From the NCBI GenBank assembly GCA_030430075.1, contig JAUIGN010000050.1:1-64000 (forward strand): 64,000 bases of DNA, written 5' to 3'. This DNA is from a bacterium. GTDB lineage: Bacteria; Planctomycetota; Planctomycetia; Pirellulales; Pirellulaceae. The position numbers and the translations under genes were made by a program. A model generated the notes under the pieces. It was not told where the DNA came from and did no database searches. It saw only the letters and a program-made list of their open reading frames with translations. Below are positions 7,986-17,108 of this stretch, in pieces; positions within the stretch are counted from its first letter, which is position 1; each line of letters starts with the position of its first letter.

Positions 7986-8275
7986 CGGAACAGCTTCCTG
8001 TCGTGAGTGAATATCGTTCGATCAATGCGTGTCGCCGATCGTTCTGCGAACGCTGTGGCGACATGCGACGGTCGCCGAGCGAAAGTCGACCTTGGCACGG
8101 TCACTCTTGGCACCGTCGTTCGTCGCGTGGTCCTGCCACCTTCGGCGCGGGCGACATGCTGGCATTCTTGATCGGATTCGACAAGCGGGCTTGCCGCGCG
8201 GCATCCGGCGTACGCGTTGCCCGCGAGGCCGGCAATCCGGGCGGTGTAAGAGGGGTAGGCCCCCTCACCCCCGGC

Positions 8276-8307
8276 CCCTCTCCCCCAGGCAAGCTGGGGG
8301 CGAGGGG
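8276..8307. terminator. Long GC hairpin
   Basis: CCCCTCTCCCCCAG and CTGGGGGCGAGGGG form a 14-bp inverted repeat with one mismatch and a 4-nt loop. It lies downstream of the minus-strand propeller gene and at the border of the 25-bp minisatellite. It has no T-tract, so it may be an extragenic palindrome rather than a terminator. Confidence 0.4.
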
Positions 8308-8513
8308 AGCCAGAGTGGTTGGGAGCGAAGGAAGCCAGTGTGGCTGGGGGCGAAGGGAGCCAGAGTGGTTGGGAGCGAAGGGAGCCAGTCTGGCTGAGGG
8401 CGAAGGGAGCCAGTCTGGACGGGGGCGAGGGGAGCCAGTCTGGACGGGAGCGAAGGGAGCCAGTGTGGCTGGGGGCGAAGGGAGCCAGTGTGGTCGGGGG
8501 CGAGGGGAGCCAT
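8283..8513. repeat. 25-bp minisatellite
   Basis: AGCCAG recurs at exactly 25-bp steps from 8308 to 8508 (8308, 8333, 8358, 8383, 8408, 8433, 8458, 8483, 8508), giving eight full units and partial flanks. The unit is AGCCAGTGTGGCTGGGGG plus CGAAGGG, with a few substitutions between copies. As 25 is not a multiple of three, all frames are open but shifting, which creates several spurious ORFs on both strands. It lies between the ArsC and propeller genes. Confidence 0.9.
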
Positions 8514-8549
8514 CGGCCGCTTGCCCGGCCCCCAATTCTTCGCGAATTC

Positions 8550-11516
8550 TTAGCGAGAAAAGCACCAAAGCTGGCCATTCTCCAGGGCGACAAAGATCCG
8601 ACCGTCGGCGTCCATGGCGGTCCCTCCTTTGACGGCATCGGCCGCCAACGGGTGGATCCAGGAATCACGACCGTCGTTGGTCCTGATCGCCGCCAGGAAG
8701 GGCTTGTTGGGTTGGCGATCGGGGTGCCCTGAGGCCAGCAGCAATTTCGGCGTGGCGATGAAACTGGTAAACCGACGGTCATGTTGGTCTTCCCAGAGTT
8801 TCTTCGGCTGAGGCATGTTGCGACCACGTCGACGGAGGAATTCACGGGCCTCATCCTTGATCAGGGCCCCGGGAGGCAGGGGCGTATGCAACGCCAGGTT
8901 GCCGAACATACTCCCCTCGTAGCTGGCATCATGCGAAAGGACATTGCCATCCTGGAGGCGATACTCCAACGAGACAAATTTTCCGTAGGCCGGGTAGTAA
9001 GGGTAGAACGCAGTGCGGTACTGCGACGTAACCTGAACTCGCGGCTGATTGAGGCACTCGAGCGAAACCAGGTCGAATCGGGCCGTCTCGTAAACGCCGC
9101 CACCGAGGAACCGCAGTTCTCCATCAACGATCTTTAACTCGCCCTGCATGCTGATTCCACTATTGACCTCCTCCGCCAGCTTTCCGGAGGTGGTATTCTC
9201 TGCGATCAACTGCCCGGTGGCAGCATCCAGGGAGACCACGCGCGTCCCGTCATAGTGGGTCAGTCCGGCCGCCGCGTAGACGCGTCCGTCTTCCACGACC
9301 ACGCCGCCTGCCACCGGCCAGGCAGAAACGAGCTTGCCGAAGATCGGAATCAACCGCTCCTCCGGGGCAACTCGAAAGTTCCATAATGGGCGTCCCGTAC
9401 GCGCCTCGAACGCGTAGACGCGGCCATCCGCCGAACCGACGTAGAGCCGGTTGTCGTAAACCGCCGGCGGAAAATAGATCGCACCGGTCGTATACTGCTT
9501 CCAAACCGGTTGACCTGCGACGTCCAACGCCTGCACCACGCCCGTTCGATCGGCAATAAATACGAGGCCGCCGGCCGTTACCGGAGCCGTGGGCAGGTCC
9601 GCTCGACAAATGTCGACCTTCCATTGCAGTGCTACGTCGGCGGGTATCTCGCGATCGCTGGCATCCGTACGGCTGTTGTTGGCCCGGTAGGCGACCCAAT
9701 CCCCGGGACGCGAAGGCAACGGCGCCACGTAGGAGTGGCCCGAGTGGACCGTCAACCGCGGTGCCGGAGCCGGCCGCTCGGCCATCGCGCCGGCAGGCGC
9801 CAGCCCGATGTTGCCGTACAAGGAAAGCTGGCAACCACACATCCAGGGTCCCCAATAGAGCATCCCGTTGGAAACGATCACACCATCCTGGCAGGGCGGG
9901 CGCATGGGCGCGATATGCTGCGCCGTGTTGGTGTACGTCATCACTCGCACGGTTCCGCCGGTCGCCCGAAAGAAGATACTGTCGGCACAGCCGGTCGCCC
10001 GCGTGCAGGCGCGACGCGCGGGAAATTCGTCGAGGACGTTACCGGTCACGTAGTCCAAGCGGACCCCGGTCGTTCCCTGCTGCCCGGCCGCGAAGATGGC
10101 ATCGTCACGCAGCACCAGTTGGAGATTTCCGACCGGGTAAGTCCAAGCCAGGTTGCCATCGAGCGCCGATACGGCCACCAACCGTTTGCGTTGCGGGCCG
10201 GCGAAAAACAGGTACTCATCGTTGCACTTCAGGTAACAGGTCGTGGCGTAACCGGTGGTATAGTGTTGCGCGCGTTCGTTCGGACCGATCGCATCGAGCA
10301 GCTCCTGGGCGGCGTTCTTCCAAAGCAACGTCCCGTCCGAGGCATTCAAGCAGCACAGGAATTTCTCCGGACTGTAACAGTAGATTCGGCCGTCCCGCAT
10401 GCAGACCGCGCGCGAATCGAGGAACTGTTCATCGCGATAGTGCCAGAGCAGTTTCTTGGTGGCGAGGTCCACGGCCACAAAGGTGCGGCCAAAGCCGAAC
10501 GATCGTTCGGGATTCTTGTAATCGTGGCCCTTCCACATCCCCCAGGGCCAATGTCCCAGACCGCGCCGATCCGACCGTTGTGTGTCGACCTGGATTTCCA
10601 GGTTGCCGACCAAGGCGTAGAGGACGCCGTTCCTGATTGCCATCCATTTCCAAACGGGACCGTCGGTGATATCGGCGGGTATCGTAATCTGCTCGCGCAC
10701 CTCGCCCGTCGTTGCATCGATCACCTTGCACGACTCGTGATCGCCCATGTACAGGGCGTCCTCCGTGGCGACCATCGTGTTGCGATGGATCATGAACCCG
10801 GGCGGATTCGGACGCTTCCAGAGAATTGTCCCGTTGTAGGCGTTGACACACAGTAGCGTGTTGAGCATCTCATTCTGATTCGCCTTATGCGCGATATGGC
10901 CCATTGCTTTGTAAAGTCGTCCGCCGGCAGCAACGGTCTGTTGCGGCATGGGGCTGAACTTGGGCGTCGCGATAAACTGTGTTTGAAAGTCGCCCCGCAC
11001 CAGCTGGTCTTGAGATTGGGGGTTGTTATCCGGGCCATGGTACGGGTGACTCCAGTCGTCGATGCCGGCCGGCACCGGCTTCTCGATGCTCCGCGAGCCC
11101 ACCCGAACCACGCCTCGCGGCCGCAGCACACGGAGCAATTCGGCGTCGATGGTTCGCTGCGCTGCGGCAGGCGCCACGAGTACGGCGTCCGCGACATTGT
11201 CCGCCAGGGGAATCGAATCCGGCGGCCCGGTTCCGACGAACAGGCGAGTTCCCAAAAGTTCGGCTTGCTCGGCGGCCCGTCGTACGGCGAGCACCTGCGC
11301 GGCATCCGCGGATTGAAAATAGACGGTCGCCTCACCCGCGGTTGCCGCCGCCACCAGCCGCTCGGTGCCCCCTTCCGGAAGATCGACCAGGCAGACGATT
11401 CCTGGTTGGGCCGTGAGCGGTTCCAGCCGGTCGTCACCGATCGCTAAGCGGGAGACGCAGCTCCCTGTCATGCCAAGTCCGACCGCGGCGAGTGCCAGCA
11501 GATTCAACATCTTCAT
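8550..11516 (-). CDS. PQQ-type beta-propeller protein with methyltransferase-like N-terminal segment
   Basis: A 988-residue exported protein. GGGAGG lies 8 bp before the ATG of MKMLNLLALAAVGLGM, a signal peptide. Residues about 40-160 resemble a degenerate SAM-methyltransferase-like fold (LADNVADAVLVAP, ELLRVLRPRGVVRVG). Then comes the DDWSHPYHGPDNNP linker characteristic of this planctomycete family, followed by many PQQ/BamB-like propeller blades (VNAYNGTILWKR, ALDVAGQPVWKQ, AFEARTGRPLWNF). No cofactor role is shown; such proteins are probably periplasmic. The methyltransferase part lacks a clear GxGxG, so catalysis is doubtful. A related larger protein is at 55245-59417. Confidence 0.85.
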   Translation of the reverse strand: MKMLNLLALAAVGLGMTGSCVSRLAIGDDRLEPLTAQPGIVCLVDLPEGGTERLVAAATAGEATVYFQSADAAQVLAVRRAAEQAELLGTRLFVGTGPPDSIPLADNVADAVLVAPAAAQRTIDAELLRVLRPRGVVRVGSRSIEKPVPAGIDDWSHPYHGPDNNPQSQDQLVRGDFQTQFIATPKFSPMPQQTVAAGGRLYKAMGHIAHKANQNEMLNTLLCVNAYNGTILWKRPNPPGFMIHRNTMVATEDALYMGDHESCKVIDATTGEVREQITIPADITDGPVWKWMAIRNGVLYALVGNLEIQVDTQRSDRRGLGHWPWGMWKGHDYKNPERSFGFGRTFVAVDLATKKLLWHYRDEQFLDSRAVCMRDGRIYCYSPEKFLCCLNASDGTLLWKNAAQELLDAIGPNERAQHYTTGYATTCYLKCNDEYLFFAGPQRKRLVAVSALDGNLAWTYPVGNLQLVLRDDAIFAAGQQGTTGVRLDYVTGNVLDEFPARRACTRATGCADSIFFRATGGTVRVMTYTNTAQHIAPMRPPCQDGVIVSNGMLYWGPWMCGCQLSLYGNIGLAPAGAMAERPAPAPRLTVHSGHSYVAPLPSRPGDWVAYRANNSRTDASDREIPADVALQWKVDICRADLPTAPVTAGGLVFIADRTGVVQALDVAGQPVWKQYTTGAIYFPPAVYDNRLYVGSADGRVYAFEARTGRPLWNFRVAPEERLIPIFGKLVSAWPVAGGVVVEDGRVYAAAGLTHYDGTRVVSLDAATGQLIAENTTSGKLAEEVNSGISMQGELKIVDGELRFLGGGVYETARFDLVSLECLNQPRVQVTSQYRTAFYPYYPAYGKFVSLEYRLQDGNVLSHDASYEGSMFGNLALHTPLPPGALIKDEAREFLRRRGRNMPQPKKLWEDQHDRRFTSFIATPKLLLASGHPDRQPNKPFLAAIRTNDGRDSWIHPLAADAVKGGTAMDADGRIFVALENGQLWCFSR

Positions 11517-11786
11517 CAGACGTACCTCCCGGGGCGACATAGACAGTCCACATCCACAATGGATGGCGGACCGTCATTCTAACCGTTCCGATCGCCAATT
11601 CCCATGAATTGCCGCCGTCCTGTTTGCAGTGCGAGTTCGCCGCCGGTCGCGGCATCGGCTATGCTCACAGGTAGCATCCGCCTGCATGGGCAAGCACCGC
11701 GGCGAGCCCCGCACCCGTACCGGCAGCCAAAGGTCGAAGACCCTCAGTCAACGACGGCGGATGGCCATCGCATCTCGAGAAACGGA

Positions 11787-12605
11787 ATGACGTCTTTAGA
11801 AAAGTTGGCTCGAGCACTGGCCGCTCTGGTCGGAACGACATTCCTGGACGCGGTCGGTTACGTGCTGCTGGCCGGTGGCGTTTGGCTGTTTTTCTATGTT
11901 GTCTTTCAACAGGCGCTTCGCCATCGCCGAGTGGGAAGGAGCGGGCCGGCGGACGGGCAGGCGTGGCGTGAGTTTCGTCATTCGCTGCGCAGCATCGCCA
12001 TTTTTGGGATCGTCACCGGAGCCGTGGTCTACGCCGGCTACTCCGGCTGGACGCGACTGTATTTGCACATCTCCGACTACGGCTGGAGTTGGTTTCTGCT
12101 CAGCATCGGCGTGATGATCGTCGTGCATGATGCGTACTTCTACTGGACGCATCGCCTGATGCATCATCGGCGGCTGTATCGCCTGCTGCGGCATGACACG
12201 CACCACCGTTCTTCGCATCCCACGCCCTGGGCCGCCTATGCCTTCAGCCCGGCCGAAGCGTTCATCCAGGCCGGAATCGGCCCCCTGATTGTCTTCGTGG
12301 TCCCCGTTCACCCGGTGGCCTTTGGGCTGTTCATGACTTGGCAGCTTGCGTTTAACGTCTTTGGGCATTGCGGCTACGAGATTTTCCCCGCCTGGTTCCT
12401 CCGCAGTCGAGCCGGTTGGCTGTTGAATTCCGTAACGCACCATGCCTTGCATCATGAAGCGTTTCGCATGAACTATGGCCTCTACTTCGCGGTCTGGGAC
12501 CGTCTTCTCCGGACGACCCACCCGGACTACGAACAGCGGTTTGAACGGGCCGCCGCCGGGCCTCAGGTAATGGCAGCCGCAGCAGGTCGCCGGTCAACGC
12601 GTTAA
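11787..12605 (+). CDS. Fatty acid hydroxylase superfamily (sterol desaturase-like) membrane enzyme
   Basis: A 272-residue integral membrane di-iron oxygenase. The three histidine clusters are present: HDAYFYWTHRLMHH near residue 113, HDTHHRSSHP near 137, and THHALHHEAF near 217, between hydrophobic helices at about 14-36, 65-90 and 160-190. The family hydroxylates or desaturates lipids and sterols; the substrate is not evident. The start at MTSLEKLARALAAL follows GAGAAACGGA. It diverges from the propeller gene. Confidence 0.9.
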   Translation: MTSLEKLARALAALVGTTFLDAVGYVLLAGGVWLFFYVVFQQALRHRRVGRSGPADGQAWREFRHSLRSIAIFGIVTGAVVYAGYSGWTRLYLHISDYGWSWFLLSIGVMIVVHDAYFYWTHRLMHHRRLYRLLRHDTHHRSSHPTPWAAYAFSPAEAFIQAGIGPLIVFVVPVHPVAFGLFMTWQLAFNVFGHCGYEIFPAWFLRSRAGWLLNSVTHHALHHEAFRMNYGLYFAVWDRLLRTTHPDYEQRFERAAAGPQVMAAAAGRRSTR

Positions 12606-12764
12606 CGATGTTACCGGGCATCCGCGGTCTTCCCGCTACCACCTTCGGAAAACAACGGCCCGCGAAATCCGCATGGATGGTATTGCGGCTCGGGAGTGGG
12701 AGTCCGGAGCGTCATACAAAGCCTGACCCACGGAAGTGCGGAATGCAGTTGAACCGTATCCGAA

Positions 12765-15023
12765 CTAATGCCGGAAGATGAACTCTTTGGAATTCAAGAG
12801 CGCCCAAGCCAGGTCCTGGGAGACGGCAATCCGGTCGTCGCTGGCGGAGAACATCGCCAGGCTGTTGCGCAGTTCCTGCGGCCGCGGCGCTCGGCTAAGC
12901 ACCATCCAATAAAGCTGGTCGATCAGCGCACCGTTATCGTCCACGGTCCGGCACAGTTGCTCGACGCGATTCCCCGGCTGGGTCAGCCGCTGGTTCAGCG
13001 AGCCGCCGATGAGTGCGAAGGCCTGGGCGAGCGTTGTTTCATTGGACCGTTCGCACTCGCAGGCCAGCAGCCGCTCGGGTTTCCCGAACGCTTTCAGGAA
13101 CCGGTCGCCGGCCCGTTGTTTTCCGTCGCGCGGCCTGGTCCGGTTCACTCCGGGCAACTGCACGGCCCGCAGGCCAGGCGCAAACCCTGCGAACTCGGCC
13201 GGCGTTCCCAGCACCTGGCTTTGAGCATCCAGCAAGACTTCGGCGGGCAGACGCTGCACCCGGGCATGTGAAAACACGGGCAGCTCGGCGACGTCCGTGA
13301 TTTCATCGGCCCCGGCCGGTGGGGCGGCAGCCAGTTGGTAGGCGCGCGATTGCATGATCGTGCGGACGAGATGACGCAAATTGAAGCCGGTGTCGACCAG
13401 GGTGTCGGCGAGTGCTTCAAGGACAGTGGGATAGATAGGTGGGTTGGTTGAGCGAAAGTCGTCGATCGGATCGACCAAACCCCGCCCCATCAAGTGGTAC
13501 CAGACCAGGTTCGCCTGGGCTCGAGCGAACTGCCGGTTATCCGGCGACGTCAGCCAGACTGCAAGAGGAACGAGCCGGTCGTGGTACGAGCCGGGTCCGA
13601 GGTGGCGGTCACCAAGCAACTTGCTGGCCACACGCCGGCCCGACCGGGGATCCCGCACGCCCTGATTCGTATTCAAGACGACAATCTGCTCGCCGTTGAA
13701 CTCGTTCTTGTCCAGCTTGTCCTTGCGCTGGTTGTCAACAATCTCATAGTCCAGTTGCGCAAAGATCGCCGCCCACGAATAGTAATCGTCCTGAGTCCAT
13801 CGATCGAAAGGATGGTTGTGGCATTTGGCACACTGCAGCCGCACTCCGAGAAAGAGGCGAGCCGTGGTTTCGCCGCGGATCGTGGGAGTCCGATTGGCCC
13901 GCCAGTAGTTGGCTGGGGGATTCTCATAAGTGCTTCCTTCGGCGCGGAGTAACGCTCGGACAAACCCATCGACGGGCACGTCATCGGCGAATTGCTGACG
14001 CATCCAAGCGTGAAAGATGTCGACGCCCTTGGGATCAAGGACCTTCTCTTCAACCCGCAGCACGTCGGCCCACTTGAGGGCCCAATGATCGGCGAACTCC
14101 GGCCGCCCCATTAACTGGTCCACCAGCCGCACCCGCTTGTCCGCGTCGTCGCTGGTGACAAACCGGCGCGCCTCCGCGGCGGTCGGCGGCAGGCCCAATG
14201 CGTCAAGGTAAGCCCGCCGAACAAATACCCCGTCGTCGGCCAGGCCGGCCGGGTTGGTTCGCAGCCGGCGCAGTTCGGCGAACAACAGCCGATCAATCAT
14301 GTTGTTCTCGGGCGGGCGGCTCCAGACAAAGTTCGGATTCTCCGGAACGAACGCCAGTCGCACGGATTGCTGTTGCTCCAGATAGCGTACGACCACCGTC
14401 GCCTGGCCAAAGCGATCGCGGCGGACCACGCCCCGGCGATCGACCGTCACGTTCAGGTTGGATGTCTCGTACGTCGCCAGCTCGGTGAGGTCGCGTCGAC
14501 TCCCATCGGAGAACGTACCCGTCACGCGCAGGGCCACTGTCGCGGCCGGCGCCACGACGACCTGGTAACCGGGACGCGCTTCCAGCTTCACCAATGACAC
14601 ATCCTCACGCTGCGGACCGGGCGCACCGGCCCGGATCCATTGATGTAGAATCGTGTACTCCAGCGACTCCGCGTCAAACCGTGTCCCGCCCTGGTGCGGT
14701 GTTCTCCCGGTCGGCTTGAGCAGGATCAGGCTTTCCTCCGGCTGCAAACGATTCAGTCGGCGGCCGCCGAACTCACGAACCAATTGGGAATAGTCAAAGG
14801 CCGGATCCTGCCCGCGGAGTGACAGCTTGAAACCTCCCTTGCCGTTGGCATTGCCGTGACAGGCTCCCATGTTGCAGCCCGCTTTGGAGAGCACAGCCAT
14901 GACTTCATTGGAGAACGAAACCTCTCCTGCTGAGCTGCGTTTTTCCCAACTCGCGAACATCGCCAACCCGATCAGGAGCAGCGCGGGTCGTTGTAAATCG
15001 AACACGAATCTGCCTCGCGACAT
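12765..15023 (-). CDS. DUF1549/DUF1553 planctomycete cytochrome-domain protein
   Basis: A 752-residue secreted protein. After a signal peptide it has a cytochrome-like segment with CNMGACHGN near residue 50, a BIG2-like domain (VTGTFSDGSRRDLTELATY) near 170, DUF1549 (about 240-440, including CAKCHNHPFDRW) and DUF1553 (about 490-740, ending LLNSKEFIFRH). These proteins are abundant in planctomycetes, usually paired with DUF1501 proteins. Their biochemical role is unproven; a heme-binding surface-associated function in polymer use has been suggested. Here no DUF1501 gene is adjacent (one is at 41067). Confidence 0.93.
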   Translation of the reverse strand: MSRGRFVFDLQRPALLLIGLAMFASWEKRSSAGEVSFSNEVMAVLSKAGCNMGACHGNANGKGGFKLSLRGQDPAFDYSQLVREFGGRRLNRLQPEESLILLKPTGRTPHQGGTRFDAESLEYTILHQWIRAGAPGPQREDVSLVKLEARPGYQVVVAPAATVALRVTGTFSDGSRRDLTELATYETSNLNVTVDRRGVVRRDRFGQATVVVRYLEQQQSVRLAFVPENPNFVWSRPPENNMIDRLLFAELRRLRTNPAGLADDGVFVRRAYLDALGLPPTAAEARRFVTSDDADKRVRLVDQLMGRPEFADHWALKWADVLRVEEKVLDPKGVDIFHAWMRQQFADDVPVDGFVRALLRAEGSTYENPPANYWRANRTPTIRGETTARLFLGVRLQCAKCHNHPFDRWTQDDYYSWAAIFAQLDYEIVDNQRKDKLDKNEFNGEQIVVLNTNQGVRDPRSGRRVASKLLGDRHLGPGSYHDRLVPLAVWLTSPDNRQFARAQANLVWYHLMGRGLVDPIDDFRSTNPPIYPTVLEALADTLVDTGFNLRHLVRTIMQSRAYQLAAAPPAGADEITDVAELPVFSHARVQRLPAEVLLDAQSQVLGTPAEFAGFAPGLRAVQLPGVNRTRPRDGKQRAGDRFLKAFGKPERLLACECERSNETTLAQAFALIGGSLNQRLTQPGNRVEQLCRTVDDNGALIDQLYWMVLSRAPRPQELRNSLAMFSASDDRIAVSQDLAWALLNSKEFIFRH

Positions 15024-15339
15024 AAGGTCCGGCGATCAAAGGAAGGAAGACCGCCGGCATTCTGGTGAACACGATTTCACGTTGCTGCCAGTATCAATGA
15101 TCCACCAGGTCCTTTCAACGGTCGGAACCGCGGCGCGAACGTCACGGGCTTGCAGGTCCACTGGCGACGGATTGGCCACCGCGCCGCGACCATCGGCTCG
15201 TTGCCATGCCGAATGCCGACGGGTTAAGATGCGTGGCAAGCTCGAGAGGACGCCATGCCGGTAGCGGTCCGTGCATGCCGGCCGCCGATGCACTGAATCA
15301 AGGGGCCCTGTTTACAACGGCAGTCGAGTATCCGGAAGC

Positions 15340-15825
15340 GTGGCCCGAAACGAACAAGACCGCGAAGACTTGCTGCGCGAGGCAACGGCGCTCGTCGAAC
15401 GGATCGAATTCGAACTTCCCGGGTCGGACGAGACGATCGTCGTCGGCTTTCGCCGTGATGGATCGGCCAGTTTCTTCCTGGGGGTGGATCCGGTGTTTCA
15501 ATTCAATAGCGGGCACCAACTGCGCCGCGCCTATGTCGATGGCAAGCTGCTCAAGGCCGAACGCGGAGGATTGGTCGCCCTGGAGAGGAGACGCACCGCG
15601 TCCCAAGTCGAGTTGCTTCGCACGGAGCTTGACGAGGCGGCCTGCGCCGTAGTGCTCGAAAACGCCCAGTCTCGGTTACGCGCGATTGCCGGGCACCTGC
15701 GCGACGGGACGTGCCGCGCGGTGGGGCAAGTGCCCGAGTCTGCGGATGTGACGGGCCGCCTTCAACGTTGGCTGGCCGATTGCCCGCAACCCCTGCAGGT
15801 CGCCGCTCGCCCACATGCGGGTTAG
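15340..15825 (+). CDS. Hypothetical protein, 161 aa
   Basis: I recognise no named family. The 161-residue soluble protein starts at GTG with GGAA close upstream, and longer in-frame starts exist. The N-terminal half looks beta-rich (IEFELPGSDETIVVGFRRDGSASFFLG) and the second half helical (ASQVELLRTELDEAACAVVLENAQSRLRAIAGHL). It diverges from the DUF1549/1553 gene and converges on ygfZ. Confidence 0.55.
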   Translation: MARNEQDREDLLREATALVERIEFELPGSDETIVVGFRRDGSASFFLGVDPVFQFNSGHQLRRAYVDGKLLKAERGGLVALERRRTASQVELLRTELDEAACAVVLENAQSRLRAIAGHLRDGTCRAVGQVPESADVTGRLQRWLADCPQPLQVAARPHAG

Positions 15826-15951
15826 TCTCACTCGGCGTGGCATGCGGCGCGGATGTTTCTGTGGCGACTGGCGGGCGCGATCGAGATTTCGGTACGTCGC
15901 TTTGTGCCAGCCGCTCTGACATCCATACGCTCGCCGCCAGGCGGCGACCGC

Positions 15952-16932
15952 TCAGGCCAAGGGCAACGTAACGACGTCCGCGTGCCCCGTTGCTCCCTCC
16001 AGCCGTTCGCCTGTTTCAGCCAGCTCGCGCCGGACGTAGGCCAGGGCGAGCGGTCCGTTCAGGTGGGGCGACCAGCAAGCGGAAGTCGTCCTCGCCACAA
16101 CGTTGCCGTCCCGGAAGAACTCTGTTCCGGTTGGTGGCACTTCCTGCGAATCGAGACGCAGCCCTCGCAACAGCCGATTCACGTGTCCCAGGGCATCAAT
16201 GCGTGCCACCGTTTCTTGCCCCAGATAGCAGCCTTTCGTGAAGGAGATCGCGGTCGCGTTACGGTCCACTTCCTGGGGTAGGTTGTCGTCGGTGATGTCG
16301 ATCCCAAAGACGGGCGTCCCCATTTCGATGCGGCCGACTTCCAGGACGCTCGAATCGCAAGCGACGGCCCCTGCGTCGACGAGCGCTTGCCAGCCGCGGT
16401 CGGCTGCGGACGATTCGAAACCGACCAGAAATTCGGGCGACCCGCACGCGTCCACGCGGCGAATGACCAATGGTTGCCCGTCCCATTCGCACGTCGCATG
16501 CTGCCAAGGTTGCAGGGCTGCCTCCATGGCGAAGGAACGTTTGAGCAGGGCGGCGGCCTGGGGTCCCGCCACGCGGAGCAGGCTCCAGTCCTGACTGTGG
16601 TCGACCAACTGAACGTCTTCTCGGATGATGTAGCGATCCAATCCGCCGATCATCGGCTCGACCTGGCCGGCAACCGTTTCCAGCACCAGGCGGCCCGGAT
16701 CGCAGAAGACGTTCACCAAACCGACCGTCCTCCCCTGGACGTTGGTAAGAAACGCCTCGCAACCCTCGCCGACGGCGAGCCGCTTGATGTCGTTCGTACA
16801 AAAGCCGTGGAGAAAGGTCGCCCGGTCCTTTCCGGTGACGGCCAGTTGGGCTCGGTTGGCAGCACGGGCCAGAACGGCTCCGGACCGCAGGGCATCGTAT
16901 TTTGCTTGCATCTGGTCGGAAAGCGGAGGCAT
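15952..16932 (-). CDS. ygfZ: Folate-binding protein YgfZ
   Basis: A 326-residue cytoplasmic member of the GcvT-like tetrahydrofolate-binding family. The diagnostic YgfZ motif KGCYLGQE is present near residue 237, followed by TVARIDALGHVNRLLRG. YgfZ supports iron-sulfur cluster enzymes such as the radical SAM enzyme MiaB, with the motif Cys being important. The length fits. The next gene on the same strand, the LarA-like protein, ends 177 bp upstream. Confidence 0.92.
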   Translation of the reverse strand: MPPLSDQMQAKYDALRSGAVLARAANRAQLAVTGKDRATFLHGFCTNDIKRLAVGEGCEAFLTNVQGRTVGLVNVFCDPGRLVLETVAGQVEPMIGGLDRYIIREDVQLVDHSQDWSLLRVAGPQAAALLKRSFAMEAALQPWQHATCEWDGQPLVIRRVDACGSPEFLVGFESSAADRGWQALVDAGAVACDSSVLEVGRIEMGTPVFGIDITDDNLPQEVDRNATAISFTKGCYLGQETVARIDALGHVNRLLRGLRLDSQEVPPTGTEFFRDGNVVARTTSACWSPHLNGPLALAYVRRELAETGERLEGATGHADVVTLPLA

Positions 16933-17108
16933 AACAACGAAGCTCGTGTTGGGTCAGCGGGAAGTTCAAGCGATGAAGACGACAACAGCTTTAACGGGCA
17001 TCCGCCAATCCGCCGGGCCCTCGCTCGGACCGCGTTCGCCCCATGGCACCTTCCGTTTTTCCGAGCCGTGAAGCGGGTTCTCGGCCGTCGGGGCCGGTCA
17101 GCTCCCGG

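Noticed and set aside
8283..8513. Possible CRISPR array
   Set aside because: Repeats are contiguous without unique spacers and there are no cas genes, so it is a minisatellite. The same applies to 37620-37830.
8101..8568. Proline/serine-rich repeated frames on both strands
   Set aside because: Produced by the 25-bp minisatellite; similar repeats appear in several frames at once, as expected for non-coding repeats.
9510..10856. A 448-residue plus-strand frame
   Set aside because: Antisense to the propeller protein; no motif and no start signal.
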